Source of the DNA: Acidobacteriota bacterium
GTDB lineage: Bacteria > Acidobacteriota > Blastocatellia > UBA7656
Reading direction: 5' to 3'
DNA length: 64,000 nucleotides
Assembly (NCBI GenBank): GCA_040754075.1
Contig: JBFMDH010000001.1
Coordinates: 62,001-126,000 of the forward strand
Positions 18,584 to 27,790 of the stretch are shown one piece after another (the stretch's first letter is position 1; every line of letters starts with the position of its first letter). Under the pieces are notes generated by a model. The model was not told where the DNA came from, did no database searches, and was given only the letters and a program-made list of their open reading frames with translations. The position numbers were made by a program, and so were the translations under genes.

Positions 18584-20074
18584 TCACTTGCCGATGACTT
18601 GCTCTGCGGAAGCCGCTTTTTCTTGCAGCCACGCAGGACCTTTGAAGCGCCGGCGTTCGCGCAAGCCGTACCAGAGGGCAATGATCAGGGTAAACGCCGT
18701 TACTGTTTTTCCAGCCCGCATATTGTCCGGCAAACTCAAAATCACACTGATGAATGCGACCCAGACAATCGCAATCAAATTGATTGGCAAACTGAAACGA
18801 CCGAGATTCCAGGGTCCTTTTTCGATCGCTTTGTGGTTGGTGAATTTTGCGTGAACCGCGAGAATGACTGGAATGATATAAGAAAAATAGAGCGCGATGA
18901 CGCTGATGGACGTGATGACCGGATACGCCCCGCTATACACGGCTGCGGCAAATGCCACGATGATGCAAAGCCAGATAGCCGCCGCCGGGGTTTGATGTTT
19001 TTCATTTACCTGTTTGAACAGCTGCGATGCCGGGAAACCTTCATCACGCGAAAAGGCGTAAACCACACGCGAACACCAGGTCACCGCCGACAGTCCGCAA
19101 AACCACATCGCCATTGCCGCAAGCAGAGAAAATATCGCTCCGGCTTTTGCGCCGAGCGCCATCTGTAAAATCGTAATCACCGCCGGCACATCGTTGCCGC
19201 TGGCATCTTTGGTATTCAAGACCGTTGCGATGTCTGTGATGGAAATCGTCAATGCGAAAAGCAACAGATAGCCGACGATGCTCGATACAACGACGGCAAG
19301 CACAATGCCCCAGGGGGCGCGACGACGCGGGTCGATGGTCTCTTCGGAAACGCTCGCAGAGGCGTCGTAACCCGTGAATGTCCATTGCGCCTGCAAAAGC
19401 CCGATGATGAATGCCCACCAGTAAGGATAATTTTGGGTGTTGTTGGTCACCGCTTTGAAGAAGAAGGATGCGGGTTGTTTCGGCGCAAAAAAGAGAATCG
19501 CGCCGACAATCGCAATGACGCCGATGATGTGAACCGTGACGCTGAAATCATTGAGCCACGCAACCAGCCGTATGCCGTAATGGTTGATGAGCGCCTGTGA
19601 AATCAATATCGCGGCATAAACCAGTAAAAGATTTTTTGTGGTGGCATCGAGACCAAGCAAAGGCGTAACGAATTGCGCGCAACCATAATCAATCCCTGCA
19701 AGCACGGTGATGTTGCCGACGATGTTGAACCAGGCGGTGAACCACCCCCAGCCTTTGCCGCCGAGTTCCGATGACCAGTGATACATTGCGCCTGAGGTCG
19801 GCAGCGAACTCGCAAGTTCAGCCATGCTCAGGGCAACTGTGAGGGTAAAAAGCGTAACCAGGGGCCAGCCGAAAGCCATCTCCGCAGGTCCACCCATCGC
19901 GAGTCCATGTCCGTAAAGCGTGACTGCGCCGGTGAGGATTGAGATGATGGAAAACGAAATGGCAAAATTCGAGAAGCCGCCCATGGTTCTGAACAACTCT
20001 TGCGCGTAGCCGAGTTTGCCAAGCTCCCGCGCATCTTCGATTATTTCCAACTGCTCTTGTTCACTGGTATGCAT
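18584..20074 (-). CDS. APC-family amino acid/amine permease, probable ethanolamine transporter
   Basis: This 496-residue protein has about twelve membrane helices. The N-terminal pattern LFRTMGGFSNFAISFSIISI marks the amino acid/choline transporter branch of the APC superfamily, and TFTGYDASASVSEETIDPRR is its conserved mid-region motif. It would import an amine or amino acid by cation symport or exchange at the inner membrane. Its position directly upstream of the ethanolamine ammonia-lyase gene (10-base gap) argues for ethanolamine. The ribosome-binding site is weak. The substrate is inferred from context; choline, GABA or an amino acid remain possible. Confidence 0.88.
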   Translation of the reverse strand: MHTSEQEQLEIIEDARELGKLGYAQELFRTMGGFSNFAISFSIISILTGAVTLYGHGLAMGGPAEMAFGWPLVTLFTLTVALSMAELASSLPTSGAMYHWSSELGGKGWGWFTAWFNIVGNITVLAGIDYGCAQFVTPLLGLDATTKNLLLVYAAILISQALINHYGIRLVAWLNDFSVTVHIIGVIAIVGAILFFAPKQPASFFFKAVTNNTQNYPYWWAFIIGLLQAQWTFTGYDASASVSEETIDPRRRAPWGIVLAVVVSSIVGYLLLFALTISITDIATVLNTKDASGNDVPAVITILQMALGAKAGAIFSLLAAMAMWFCGLSAVTWCSRVVYAFSRDEGFPASQLFKQVNEKHQTPAAAIWLCIIVAFAAAVYSGAYPVITSISVIALYFSYIIPVILAVHAKFTNHKAIEKGPWNLGRFSLPINLIAIVWVAFISVILSLPDNMRAGKTVTAFTLIIALWYGLRERRRFKGPAWLQEKAASAEQVIGK

Positions 20075-20266
20075 GTAATTTTACTTTTCTTAAAAGGAAT
20101 GCGTAACGCGCAGCTATTGAATAGCGTTTACCCAAAGGTTTGTCAAAAGATATGGAAGAAATCGTTGATTGAATGCACCCCCGCGAACTTGTTTGTCGGA
20201 TTCTCGCGCGCCTTGACGAAGGATAGAGGTGGCAAGTACCCTCGACATTCTATTCCAGGAAGTATG

Positions 20267-20713
20267 ATGATTCGCCCTCTACAAGAAAGCGATAAATCCG
20301 AATGGCTAAGGCTTCGTCATCGCCTTTGGCCTGATGCGTCGCTTGATGAACTCGCAGCAGAGGTCAATGATTATCAGGGTGAGGACGCAAAGACTATTGT
20401 GCTGGTTTGTGAACGTGAGTCGGGCGGATTGCAGGGGATGCTTGAAGTTTCGATTCGCGCTTATGCCGAAGGGTGCAACACCAACCATGTCGGTTATCTC
20501 GAAGGCTGGTACGTCGATGTCGATGTGAGACGGCAAGGCGTGGGGCGCGCGCTCGTCGAAGCCGCTGAAAACTGGGCAATCGCCCAGGGCTGCACGGAGA
20601 TGGCATCCGATACCGAGATTGATAATCTGCTCAGTCAAAAAGCCCACGCGCAAATCGGCTACGCGGAAGTCGAACGCATTGTCTGTTTCAAAAAAGATTT
20701 AAAACGTGAGTAG
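20267..20713 (+). CDS. GNAT acetyltransferase, AAC(6')-I-like
   Basis: This encodes about 148 residues. The chain matches aminoglycoside 6'-N-acetyltransferases of the AAC(6')-I type: MIRPL start, LRHRLWPD, RAYAEGC, VGYLEGWYVD, the acetyl-CoA loop RRQGVGRALVEAAENWA, EMASDTEIDN and ERIVCFKK. These enzymes transfer acetyl from acetyl-CoA to the 6'-amine of aminoglycosides. Chromosomal members in environmental bacteria may have another natural substrate. AGGA 6 bases upstream of 20267 sets the start; the ATG at 20264 is equally possible, but the longer frame from 20000 overlaps the permease gene. No integron or insertion sequence is nearby. Confidence 0.82.
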   Translation: MIRPLQESDKSEWLRLRHRLWPDASLDELAAEVNDYQGEDAKTIVLVCERESGGLQGMLEVSIRAYAEGCNTNHVGYLEGWYVDVDVRRQGVGRALVEAAENWAIAQGCTEMASDTEIDNLLSQKAHAQIGYAEVERIVCFKKDLKRE

Positions 20714-20767
20714 GTTCATTGGATTTCATCAGGGATGGCAATTTCATATTTGGAGTTTGAAGAAATT

Positions 20768-21622
20768 ATGGCAATTGAAAAAATCGCCGTCATTGGCGCA
20801 GGGACGATGGGACATGGGATTGCGCAGGTCGCCGCGCAAGCCGGTTACACGGTCACGCTCGAAGATGTGAATGAAGATTTTGTCGGGCGCGGACTTTCAC
20901 GAATCAAAGACAATTTGGAAAAAGGATTGGAGCGCGGCAAAGTCACAGGCGATGAGATGCAGGCGACACTGGCGCGCATTCGCACCTCAACAGACTTGCA
21001 AGACGCGGTTGCCGATGCCGATTTGATAATCGAAGCGGTGATTGAAAAACTCGATGCCAAACAAAAGCTGTTTGGCGAACTCGACCGCATTTGCAAACCC
21101 GAAACCATTCTCGGAACCAACACCTCATCGCTCAGTGTGAGCGCGATTGCCAGTGCCGCGACCAAAGCCGAACGGGTCATCGGGTTGCACTTCTTCAACC
21201 CCGTTCACATTATGAAATTACTCGAAGTGGTTGTCGGTCACGAGACCTCGCGCGGAACGGTTGCCGCGGCGCTCGAATTTGCCAAGCGTATCGGCAAAGA
21301 AGCCATCACAGTTAAAGACACGCCGGGTTTTGCGACCTCGCGTCTGGGCGTGGCGCTGGGACTTGAAGCCATACGCATGCTTGAGCAAGGCGTAGCGAGT
21401 GCCGAAGACATCGATAAAGCGATGACGCTCGGTTACAACCACCCGATGGGTCCGCTCCGGCTGACAGACCTTGTCGGCTTGGACATACGCTTACACATCG
21501 CCGATTATCTTTTCGCGGAACTCGGTTCCGAAGTTTTTCGCGCGCCGGACCTGCTCAGACAAAAAGTTGCCGAAGGCAAACTCGGTAAAAAGACCGGAGT
21601 TGGCTTTTACGAGTGGGAATAG
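20768..21622 (+). CDS. 3-hydroxybutyryl-CoA dehydrogenase
   Basis: This encodes about 284 residues, the standard length. The N-terminal NAD-binding motif GAGTMGHGIAQVAAQAGY is followed by IIEAVIEKLDAKQKLF, NTSSLSVS, the catalytic-His segment GLHFFNPVHIMKLLEVV, and the C-terminal DKAMTLGYNHPMGPLRLTDLVGLD. It interconverts 3-hydroxyacyl-CoA (short chain) and acetoacetyl-CoA. The start at 20768 fits the family; an in-frame ATG at 20735 would add 11 residues. It is followed at 115 bp by an enoyl-CoA hydratase on the same strand, so both serve beta-oxidation, butyrate metabolism or polyhydroxybutyrate precursor flow. Confidence 0.93.
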   Translation: MAIEKIAVIGAGTMGHGIAQVAAQAGYTVTLEDVNEDFVGRGLSRIKDNLEKGLERGKVTGDEMQATLARIRTSTDLQDAVADADLIIEAVIEKLDAKQKLFGELDRICKPETILGTNTSSLSVSAIASAATKAERVIGLHFFNPVHIMKLLEVVVGHETSRGTVAAALEFAKRIGKEAITVKDTPGFATSRLGVALGLEAIRMLEQGVASAEDIDKAMTLGYNHPMGPLRLTDLVGLDIRLHIADYLFAELGSEVFRAPDLLRQKVAEGKLGKKTGVGFYEWE

Positions 21623-21737
21623 TTACCGGTCTTGAGTTAGTTGTTATTGGAGATTGAACCTGAGCCTTGAAATCGGCTACCGCAGCCGGTTTCAAGGTTC
21701 AGCGATTGAATACTTGAGTTTGATTTTGAGGAGGGTT

Positions 21738-22517
21738 ATGGAACTGGAAAATGTGTTGGTTGAAAAACGCGGGCGAGTTGGCGTCATCATCGTCAATCGC
21801 CCGGATAAATTGAACGCGCTCAATTCGGCGACGCGGCGCGATATTTTGACCGCCCTTGATAAATTGGAAAATAACGAGGATGTGCGCGTTGTGGTGATTA
21901 CCGGGGCAGGTGAAAAAGCTTTCATCGCCGGCGCGGATATCAACGAGTTCGCAGGGATGACAGCGGTCAAACAACGCGCCGTGATGAAAGGTCGCCGCGC
22001 TTTCGATGCCGTTGAAGATTTCACCAAGCCGGTGATTGCCCAGATTAACGGCTTTTGTTTAGGCGGCGGTTGCGAACTCGCTTTGGCTTGTGACCTTCGC
22101 ATCGCTTCGACGAGAGCCAAACTCGGACAACCGGAAATCAAACTCGGCATCATTCCGGGCGGCGGCGGCACGCAGAGGCTTACGCGACTCATTGGCGAAG
22201 GCAAAGCGATGGAGTTGATTTTGACCGGCGATTTTATTTCGGCGGAAGAGGCGCATCGTTTAGGCTTGGTTAATCACGTTTACGAACCCGAAGAACTCGA
22301 AGCCAAGACGATGGAACTGGCGAACCGCATAGCCGAGTTGAGTCCGGTTGCTTTGGCGATGGCGAAAGCCTCGGTGAAAAATGCGGCGCGCATGAATTTG
22401 CGTGAAGGGTTGGATTCGGAGGTCGATTTATTCGCCATCTGTTTTTCGAGCGAAGACAAAGAAGAAGGCGTCCGGGCATTCCTTGAAAAACGCAAACCGG
22501 AATTCAAAGGCAAATAA
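21738..22517 (+). CDS. enoyl-CoA hydratase (crotonase family)
   Basis: This encodes about 259 residues, typical for crotonase. Both catalytic glutamates are in place: GGGCELALACD and GQPEIKLG. The oxyanion-hole segment AGADINEFA and the PGGGGTQRLTRLIG loop are also seen. The enzyme hydrates trans-2-enoyl-CoA to 3-hydroxyacyl-CoA, the step before the dehydrogenase encoded just upstream. GAGGAGGG directly precedes the ATG at 21738. It was probably co-transcribed with the dehydrogenase. A wobble-containing hairpin lies between it and the convergent ABC transporter gene. Confidence 0.93.
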   Translation: MELENVLVEKRGRVGVIIVNRPDKLNALNSATRRDILTALDKLENNEDVRVVVITGAGEKAFIAGADINEFAGMTAVKQRAVMKGRRAFDAVEDFTKPVIAQINGFCLGGGCELALACDLRIASTRAKLGQPEIKLGIIPGGGGTQRLTRLIGEGKAMELILTGDFISAEEAHRLGLVNHVYEPEELEAKTMELANRIAELSPVALAMAKASVKNAARMNLREGLDSEVDLFAICFSSEDKEEGVRAFLEKRKPEFKGK

Positions 22518-22550
22518 TTAAGCGGCGAAGTTTCACGCTTGTGCAGTTAG

Positions 22551-22616
22551 TAAAGCCACCAAGCCGTACTCTCGGATTGCGCCCTGCTGCTTTGCGGCTA
22601 ATGGTTTGGTGGTTTA
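22551..22616. terminator. hairpin between convergent echA-like and ABC genes
   Basis: TAAAGCCACCAAGCC (22551-22565) pairs with GGTTTGGTGGTTTA (22603-22616) with one bulge and one G-U pair. The right arm overlaps the stop of the ABC gene. This is a likely shared transcription end, but it has no long T-run. Confidence 0.35.
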
Positions 22617-24500
22617 ATCATTGGCGACGCTTTCGGCAAGCGTGCGTTTGAAGTCCTGATAAAATTGCAATTGATAGAGCCGCCAGTAAAGACCGCGCTG
22701 ATTTAAGAGTTCCTGATGGTTGCCCATTTCACGAATCTCGCCTTTGTGCATGACGATGATTTTATCAACCGATTGAATCGTGGACAGGCGATGGGCGATG
22801 ACCAAAGATGTCCGTCCCTGCATCAATCGCTCGACCGCTTCTTTGATTAAAATTTCGGTTTCCGTATCAATCGAACTCGTGGCTTCATCCAAAATCAACA
22901 CGCGCGGGTCATGCGCCAGAGCGCGGGCAAAACTGATTAACTGTTTCTGCCCAACTGATAAGCCAGCGCCGCGTTCACGCACTTCGGTTTGATAACCTCC
23001 GGGCAGATTCATGATGAATTCATCGGCGCGCACCTCTTTTGATGCGGCTTGCAACTGCTCTTCGCTGATTTGCGCCGAGCCTAAGCGAATGTTGCTTGCC
23101 AGATCGCCCGAAAACAGAAAGACATCCTGCAAGACGATGCTGAAATTGGCGCGCAACTCAGCTAAATCCAATTCGCGAATATCGACACCGTCAAGCAGTA
23201 TCTGCCCACGCTGAATATCATAAAACCTGAGCAGCAGATTGGTGATGGTGGTTTTGCCTGCGCCGGTGTGACCGACGAAAGCGATTTTTTCGCCCGATTC
23301 GGCAATGAACGACACATCTTTTAAAATCCAGTCTGCTTTTTTGTAAGCGAACCAGACGTTGCGAAATTCGATGCGCCCTTGAACCTTGCTTAACTGGTTT
23401 GGCTTGGCGGGTGACTCGATTTTCACCGGTTCATCGAGCAATTTGACGATGCGCTCGGATGCCGCCATTGCGGCTTGCAGAATGTTGTATTTTTCACTGA
23501 TGTCGGAAATCGGCTCATAAAAATTGCGCGCCAGTTGAATGAATGCCACGAGTGTGCCGATGGTCGCCACGCCTTGAATAACCTGCCCGCCACCATACCA
23601 GATGATTAAGGCGATGCCGATAGCGCCGATGATTTCGACCGCCGGATAGAAGACCGCATAATAAAAAATCGTATCGATGTTGGCTTTGCGATGCGCTTCA
23701 TTGATGGCTTTGAATTGATTGATCTCTTTTTCTTCGCGATTGAAAAGTTGGACGACCGGCATGCCTGTGATGTGCTCCTGCAAAAAGGCATTGATGCGGG
23801 CGATACGTGTGCGAACTTCGCGAAAGGAATTGCGCGCGCCGCGACGAAACCAGGTGGTGAGCGCAAACAGTAACGGCACAATGGCAAACGAAACCAGGGC
23901 AAGTCGCCAGTTCGATTGGAACATCCAGATGATGATGTAACCGATCATCGCCAGATCGCCAAAGATGACAATGACGCCTGCGGTAAACATTTCATTGAGC
24001 GCATCGACATCCGAGGTGAGGCGCGTCATGAGACGCCCGACCGGGTTGCGGTCATAATATTGCACATCGAGTTGTTGCAGTTTGGCGAAGACCTCTTTGC
24101 GCAGGTCGTACATGATGTACTGTCCCATCTTCTGCATAACGACCGCTTGAGAATAGCTGACCATGAAGGACAGAATGTTGGCGCACAGAAACACCATCGC
24201 GATAAACAACACGCCGGTCATAGGACTGCCACCGAATCCGAAAAATTCGGCGGCGTGTTTTAGGAGCAGGGCAAAACCCGTAGGGGGATTATCGGGGTCA
24301 GGCTTTAAGAAAACATCGATGGCGGCTTTCATCAGCGGCGGACCGGCAAGCGATAACGGCGCGCTTAAAATAATCAATACCAGCGATGTGATGGCGAACC
24401 ATTTGTAAGGCAACAGATATTTCATCATACGGCGCATCAATCGCGCATCGTATGCTTTGCCTAAAACTTCTTCTTCGTGATGTGACTGTCCTTCTGCCAT
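22614..24500 (-). CDS. ABC exporter half-transporter, catalytic subunit (YheH/BmrD-like)
   Basis: This 628-residue protein has an N-terminal six-helix ABC exporter domain (about residues 35-340) and a C-terminal ATPase. Walker A is GHTGAGKTT, the signature is [15 protein letters not shown], and Walker B with the catalytic Glu is [12 protein letters not shown]. The LSVGQ signature and intact Glu fit the consensus-site partner of a heterodimeric exporter such as BmrCD or TM287/288. The upstream gene supplies the partner with a degenerate site. The pair would export a drug-like, lipid or peptide substrate. The gap between them holds a 29-bp inverted repeat. Substrate unknown. Confidence 0.9.
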   Translation of the reverse strand: MAEGQSHHEEEVLGKAYDARLMRRMMKYLLPYKWFAITSLVLIILSAPLSLAGPPLMKAAIDVFLKPDPDNPPTGFALLLKHAAEFFGFGGSPMTGVLFIAMVFLCANILSFMVSYSQAVVMQKMGQYIMYDLRKEVFAKLQQLDVQYYDRNPVGRLMTRLTSDVDALNEMFTAGVIVIFGDLAMIGYIIIWMFQSNWRLALVSFAIVPLLFALTTWFRRGARNSFREVRTRIARINAFLQEHITGMPVVQLFNREEKEINQFKAINEAHRKANIDTIFYYAVFYPAVEIIGAIGIALIIWYGGGQVIQGVATIGTLVAFIQLARNFYEPISDISEKYNILQAAMAASERIVKLLDEPVKIESPAKPNQLSKVQGRIEFRNVWFAYKKADWILKDVSFIAESGEKIAFVGHTGAGKTTITNLLLRFYDIQRGQILLDGVDIRELDLAELRANFSIVLQDVFLFSGDLASNIRLGSAQISEEQLQAASKEVRADEFIMNLPGGYQTEVRERGAGLSVGQKQLISFARALAHDPRVLILDEATSSIDTETEILIKEAVERLMQGRTSLVIAHRLSTIQSVDKIIVMHKGEIREMGNHQELLNQRGLYWRLYQLQFYQDFKRTLAESVAND

Positions 24501-24514
24501 TTTTAATCCAGCGA

Positions 24515-24591
24515 GTCTGGCGAATCTGGCGAGTCTCGGAAGTTAGAAGTATGACTTGCTAGACTTTCAAGACTCGCCAGACTCGTCAGAC
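24515..24591. repeat. 29-bp imperfect inverted repeat between the two ABC genes
   Basis: The segment 24515-24543 is the near-complement of 24563-24591, with a few mismatches and a 19-nt loop. It starts at the stop codon of the upstream ABC gene. Both arms repeat short GAGTCTGG/GAATCTGG units. It may attenuate transcription or stabilise the upstream mRNA. Confidence 0.5.
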
Positions 24592-26337
24592 TTAACTTGT
24601 TGCAGCCAATTCCTCTTCGAGCAATTGCTTCTCGTATAACTCTGCGTACAAACCGCCGTGAGCGATGAGCGATTCATGGTCGCCGCGTTCGACGATGCGA
24701 CCGTTTTCCAAAACCACGATTAAATCGGCGTCTTTCACGGTCGATACGCGATGCGACACAATTAAACTGGTGCGCCCGACCATGATTTCGCGCAGATGAT
24801 GCAGAATTTTTTCTTCCGTGTAGGTATCGACCGCCGAAAGCGAATCATCGAGAATTAAAATTTTCGGGCGACGAATCAAAGCGCGGGCAATCGCCGTGCG
24901 TTGTTTTTGTCCGCCGGAAAGCGTAATGCCGCGCTCGCCGACAAGGGTCTCAAAGCCTTTGGGAAATTCTTTGATGTCTGTAGCGATACCGGCTTCTTCG
25001 GCTGACTGTTCAATCTCTTCACGCCCTGCCTGTTCGACACCAAAGGCAATATTTTCTGCAAGGTTTTCACTGAACAGAAAAGTTTCCTGCGGCACGTAAC
25101 CAATCGACGAGCGCAACACCCGCAAAGGAATTTCCTGAATCGGATGCCCATCGATTAACACCTGTCCGCGCTCTGCGTCCAACAGGCGCGGCACCAGATT
25201 GGTAATCGTGGATTTGCCGGAACCGACTGCGCCGACAAACGCCACAGTTTGACCCGCGGCGATGTGCAAATTGATGTCGCGCAGGGCTGGCTCTTTCGCG
25301 CCTTCGTAATAAAACGTCAAATTACGAAATTCGATTTCGCCGCGAATTTCGGGAATATTTTGGGTTTCCTCGGTATCGCGAATCGCTGGCTCGACGCTCA
25401 TGATTTTGTGCATGCGCTCCATCGAAGCCATGCCGCGTTGAAAAATATTAATGACCCAGCCGAGCGCAATCATCGGCCAAATCAGATAGCCAAGGTAGAG
25501 ATTGAATTGAAAAAACTGCCCGACGGTAATCTGGTCTTGAATGACCAGGCGACCGCCAAACCATAAAACCGCAATGAATCCCAACCCGATACAGATTTGC
25601 AGTAACGGATGAAAGATTGCCGATAGTTTAATAAGGTTCAGGTTGCGATTGACATATTCGCGATTGACCTGGCGAAACTGGTTGATTTCAGCTTGCTCCT
25701 GGGCGTAGGCGCGAATGACGCGCACGCCGGACAGCGATTCCTGGGCGCGATTCGATACGGTGCCGAAATATTCCTGCACTTCCTGAAAGCGGTCATGTAT
25801 GCGTTTGGAAAAATAGTGCGTGGCGAAGGCGACAAGCGGCACCGAACAAAACGCCATCAGGGTGAGTTGCCAACTGATGCGAAACATAATCGGCAGCATC
25901 AACACGAAAGAAAAGACGGTGTTTGCCGTGTACATCAACGCGGGACCGACAATCATTCGCACCTGTCCGAGGTCGTTGGTGGCGCGCGCCATCAAATCGC
26001 CCGTGCGATTTTTCTGATAAAACTCGAACGGCAGCTTTTGCAGGTGCTCGTAAAAATCGTTGCGCAGGTCGTATTCGATGTCACGCGACATATTGATGAG
26101 CACGCGGCGTTGGGTAAATAAAAAGATACCTTGCGCCACCGCGATTAAAATGACCAGCCCTGCGTACTCGTATAATTTTCCCTGCGTGGTATTTTGAGTT
26201 AAGGTGTCAACCGCATTACGCAACACAATCGGCGAGTTGAGTTTCAGCAAGTTGGTCAGAAAGACGCAAACAATGCCAAACGCCACTTTGCCTTTGTAAG
26301 GGGCGAAATAACTGACGAGTTTTTTAAACGGAGTCAT
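24592..26337 (-). CDS. ABC exporter half-transporter, degenerate-site subunit (YheI/BmrC-like)
   Basis: This encodes about 581 residues with six membrane helices and one ATPase domain. Walker A is GAVGSGKST and the signature is LSGGQKQRTAIARAL. Walker B ends LILDDSLSAVD, with Asp in place of the catalytic Glu. That substitution, paired with the intact DE motif in the next gene, is the hallmark of asymmetric heterodimeric exporters, where only one ATP site hydrolyses well. The start is uncertain: ATG 26337 was chosen on alignment logic, while a TTG at 26373 is also in frame and neither has a good ribosome-binding site. It forms a two-gene operon with the downstream partner. Confidence 0.9.
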   Translation of the reverse strand: MTPFKKLVSYFAPYKGKVAFGIVCVFLTNLLKLNSPIVLRNAVDTLTQNTTQGKLYEYAGLVILIAVAQGIFLFTQRRVLINMSRDIEYDLRNDFYEHLQKLPFEFYQKNRTGDLMARATNDLGQVRMIVGPALMYTANTVFSFVLMLPIMFRISWQLTLMAFCSVPLVAFATHYFSKRIHDRFQEVQEYFGTVSNRAQESLSGVRVIRAYAQEQAEINQFRQVNREYVNRNLNLIKLSAIFHPLLQICIGLGFIAVLWFGGRLVIQDQITVGQFFQFNLYLGYLIWPMIALGWVINIFQRGMASMERMHKIMSVEPAIRDTEETQNIPEIRGEIEFRNLTFYYEGAKEPALRDINLHIAAGQTVAFVGAVGSGKSTITNLVPRLLDAERGQVLIDGHPIQEIPLRVLRSSIGYVPQETFLFSENLAENIAFGVEQAGREEIEQSAEEAGIATDIKEFPKGFETLVGERGITLSGGQKQRTAIARALIRRPKILILDDSLSAVDTYTEEKILHHLREIMVGRTSLIVSHRVSTVKDADLIVVLENGRIVERGDHESLIAHGGLYAELYEKQLLEEELAATS

Positions 26338-26415
26338 TTTTGTTAGTTTAACGATAACTTCCCGCGCACTCAAATTGAGGAGGCGTGTTCAACCAAATCA
26401 ATTTGAGTTTACGGA

Positions 26416-26826
26416 CTAAAGTCTGATGTAAGTGAGCAAGCCTTTGGCGGCGAGTTTGCCTTGCGGGTCAAAGACATCGCAATCGGCAACCACGATGCGG
26501 CGACCGTCGCGTATCAACCTCGCTTCGGCAACGATATGCCCTTCGACAATTGGCGACAGGTAGTTGACTTTCATCTCAACCGTGGTGAATTTATCGCCGG
26601 GTTCAGATACCCCGACAATTGCCATCGCAACGGCTGTGTCAATCAGTGTAGCAATCGCGCCGCCGTGCATGACGCCCGCAAGCTGGCGATGTGTTTCGTT
26701 GACATCGAGACTGAGGCGCGCCCGACCCTTTTCGATTTCGTCTATCTTGATGCCCATCAGGCGGGGAAAGTGGTTGAGTTCAAATCGTTCTTGAATGGCT
26801 TTAAATTTTTCAGGTGAAATTTCCAT
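26416..26826 (-). CDS. PaaI-type hotdog thioesterase
   Basis: This 136-residue protein has a single hotdog domain. AGVMHGGAIATLIDTAVAMA (about residues 50-69) is the conserved HGG motif with the downstream acidic residue used to hydrolyse acyl- or aryl-CoA thioesters. VNYLSPIVEGHIVAEARLIRDGRR follows as in the PaaI/YbgC-like group. It is cytoplasmic and likely tetrameric. It lies 3 bases after the stop of the alkyltransferase-like gene, so the two are co-transcribed. The thioester substrate is unknown. Confidence 0.88.
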   Translation of the reverse strand: MEISPEKFKAIQERFELNHFPRLMGIKIDEIEKGRARLSLDVNETHRQLAGVMHGGAIATLIDTAVAMAIVGVSEPGDKFTTVEMKVNYLSPIVEGHIVAEARLIRDGRRIVVADCDVFDPQGKLAAKGLLTYIRL

Positions 26827-26829
26827 CGG

Positions 26830-27318
26830 TTACTTTCTGGGTTTCTTTTTCGCTGAACTTTTTTTTGTAGAACTTTTTTGGGTAAGGATAGATGATTTTC
26901 GGTTAATTGGCGACCATTGGTAAACGCTTAAATCGCAGACGCCTTTTTCATTAAACACCACGCCTTCGGCTTCAAGCAGCAGTTGTTGTAAATCGGGTTC
27001 GTGCAAAATAATCCGCCCGGTTGAAATGCTGCCGCGCGAATTGATGACCCGGTGCCAGGGAATTTCACGCCCGTCTTGCGGGGTGGCATGCATCGCCCAG
27101 CCGACCAGGCGCGGGCTGTAGCGGTCTTCGAGCAGGCGGGCAATCTGCCCGTAGGTCATCACTCGCCCGCGAGGGATTTTCAAAACCATCCGGTAAATTT
27201 TTTCAAATACTTGCTCAAATCCCCTGGCAGTCTTTTTCTTACTTGCCGCTGACGATTTTTTTGCGGCAGCCGTGGTGCGCACCTGCTGTTGGGTTTTTTT
27301 GATTAATGATTTTGCCAT
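26830..27318 (-). CDS. alkyltransferase-like (ATL) DNA-repair protein
   Basis: This encodes about 162 residues. The core (about 35-130) is the MGMT C-terminal DNA-binding domain: VFEKIYRMVLKIPRGRVMTYGQIARLL, then WAMHATP and IPWHRVINSRGSIS. The methyl-accepting Cys of MGMT (PCHRV) is replaced by Trp (PWHRV), as in ATL proteins, which flip and flag O6-alkylguanine for nucleotide excision repair instead of repairing it. Lys/Ser/Ala-rich tails at both ends (AAAKKSSAASKKK; STKKSSAKKKPRK) are probably unstructured DNA-contacting extensions. The start at 27318 removes a poor N-terminal extension of the frame. It sits between the DinB and thioesterase genes. Confidence 0.88.
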   Translation of the reverse strand: MAKSLIKKTQQQVRTTAAAKKSSAASKKKTARGFEQVFEKIYRMVLKIPRGRVMTYGQIARLLEDRYSPRLVGWAMHATPQDGREIPWHRVINSRGSISTGRIILHEPDLQQLLLEAEGVVFNEKGVCDLSVYQWSPINRKSSILTQKSSTKKSSAKKKPRK

Positions 27319-27337
27319 CGCTAAAGGTCTTAATCGC

Positions 27338-27790
27338 TCAATGAAGCGGCGGCGGTTGCACACCCACCAGATGCAGGTAGGTATAGAGTTGCCCGCGATG
27401 ATGAATTTCGTGTTCGTACATGGCATGCAATAAATCGATGCGACGCACGATGTGACCTGCGAAATCGACTTTGTCATCGAGTTTGTCGGCGGTCAGTTCG
27501 GCAACCTCTGCGACCAGTTTATCGTGCGACTGGTCGAAAGTGTCGGCAATTTCATCGGCGGTGCTTGCGCTGAATTCCCAATCGGGACGTTCCATTACCC
27601 CGGTCACAGCGGTTTTGGTTAAAACATATTCGGCTTCGGGGAAGTGGCGAACCATTTTGCCGAGGGTGAATAAATCATCCTGCGGTTGCCAATCAAACTT
27701 TTCTTTTGGGGCGCTGCGAATGGCGCGCGCAGTTTTTTTGTGATTGTAGTTCCAGCGGGCGATGAAGGCTTCGATTTCCGGGCAACTCAT
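27338..27790 (-). CDS. DinB-family four-helix protein
   Basis: This encodes about 150 residues of mostly helical sequence. MVRHFPEAEYVLT supplies one possible metal-ligand His, and MYEHEIHHRGQLYTYLHLVG is the DinB-family C-terminal His motif. The family includes damage-inducible proteins and thiol-dependent S-transferases (bacillithiol- or mycothiol-type). The start at 27790 has AGGAG 8 bases upstream. It lies 19 bases from the alkyltransferase-like gene on the same strand, and both could be stress genes. The actual reaction is unknown. Confidence 0.85.
   Translation of the reverse strand: MSCPEIEAFIARWNYNHKKTARAIRSAPKEKFDWQPQDDLFTLGKMVRHFPEAEYVLTKTAVTGVMERPDWEFSASTADEIADTFDQSHDKLVAEVAELTADKLDDKVDFAGHIVRRIDLLHAMYEHEIHHRGQLYTYLHLVGVQPPPLH

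Noticed and set aside
16465-20074. Full eut microcompartment operon
   Set aside because: No shell or aldehyde dehydrogenase genes are visible beside the lyase and permease.
20000-20266. N-terminal extension of the acetyltransferase frame
   Set aside because: Runs into the divergent permease gene and does not match the family start.
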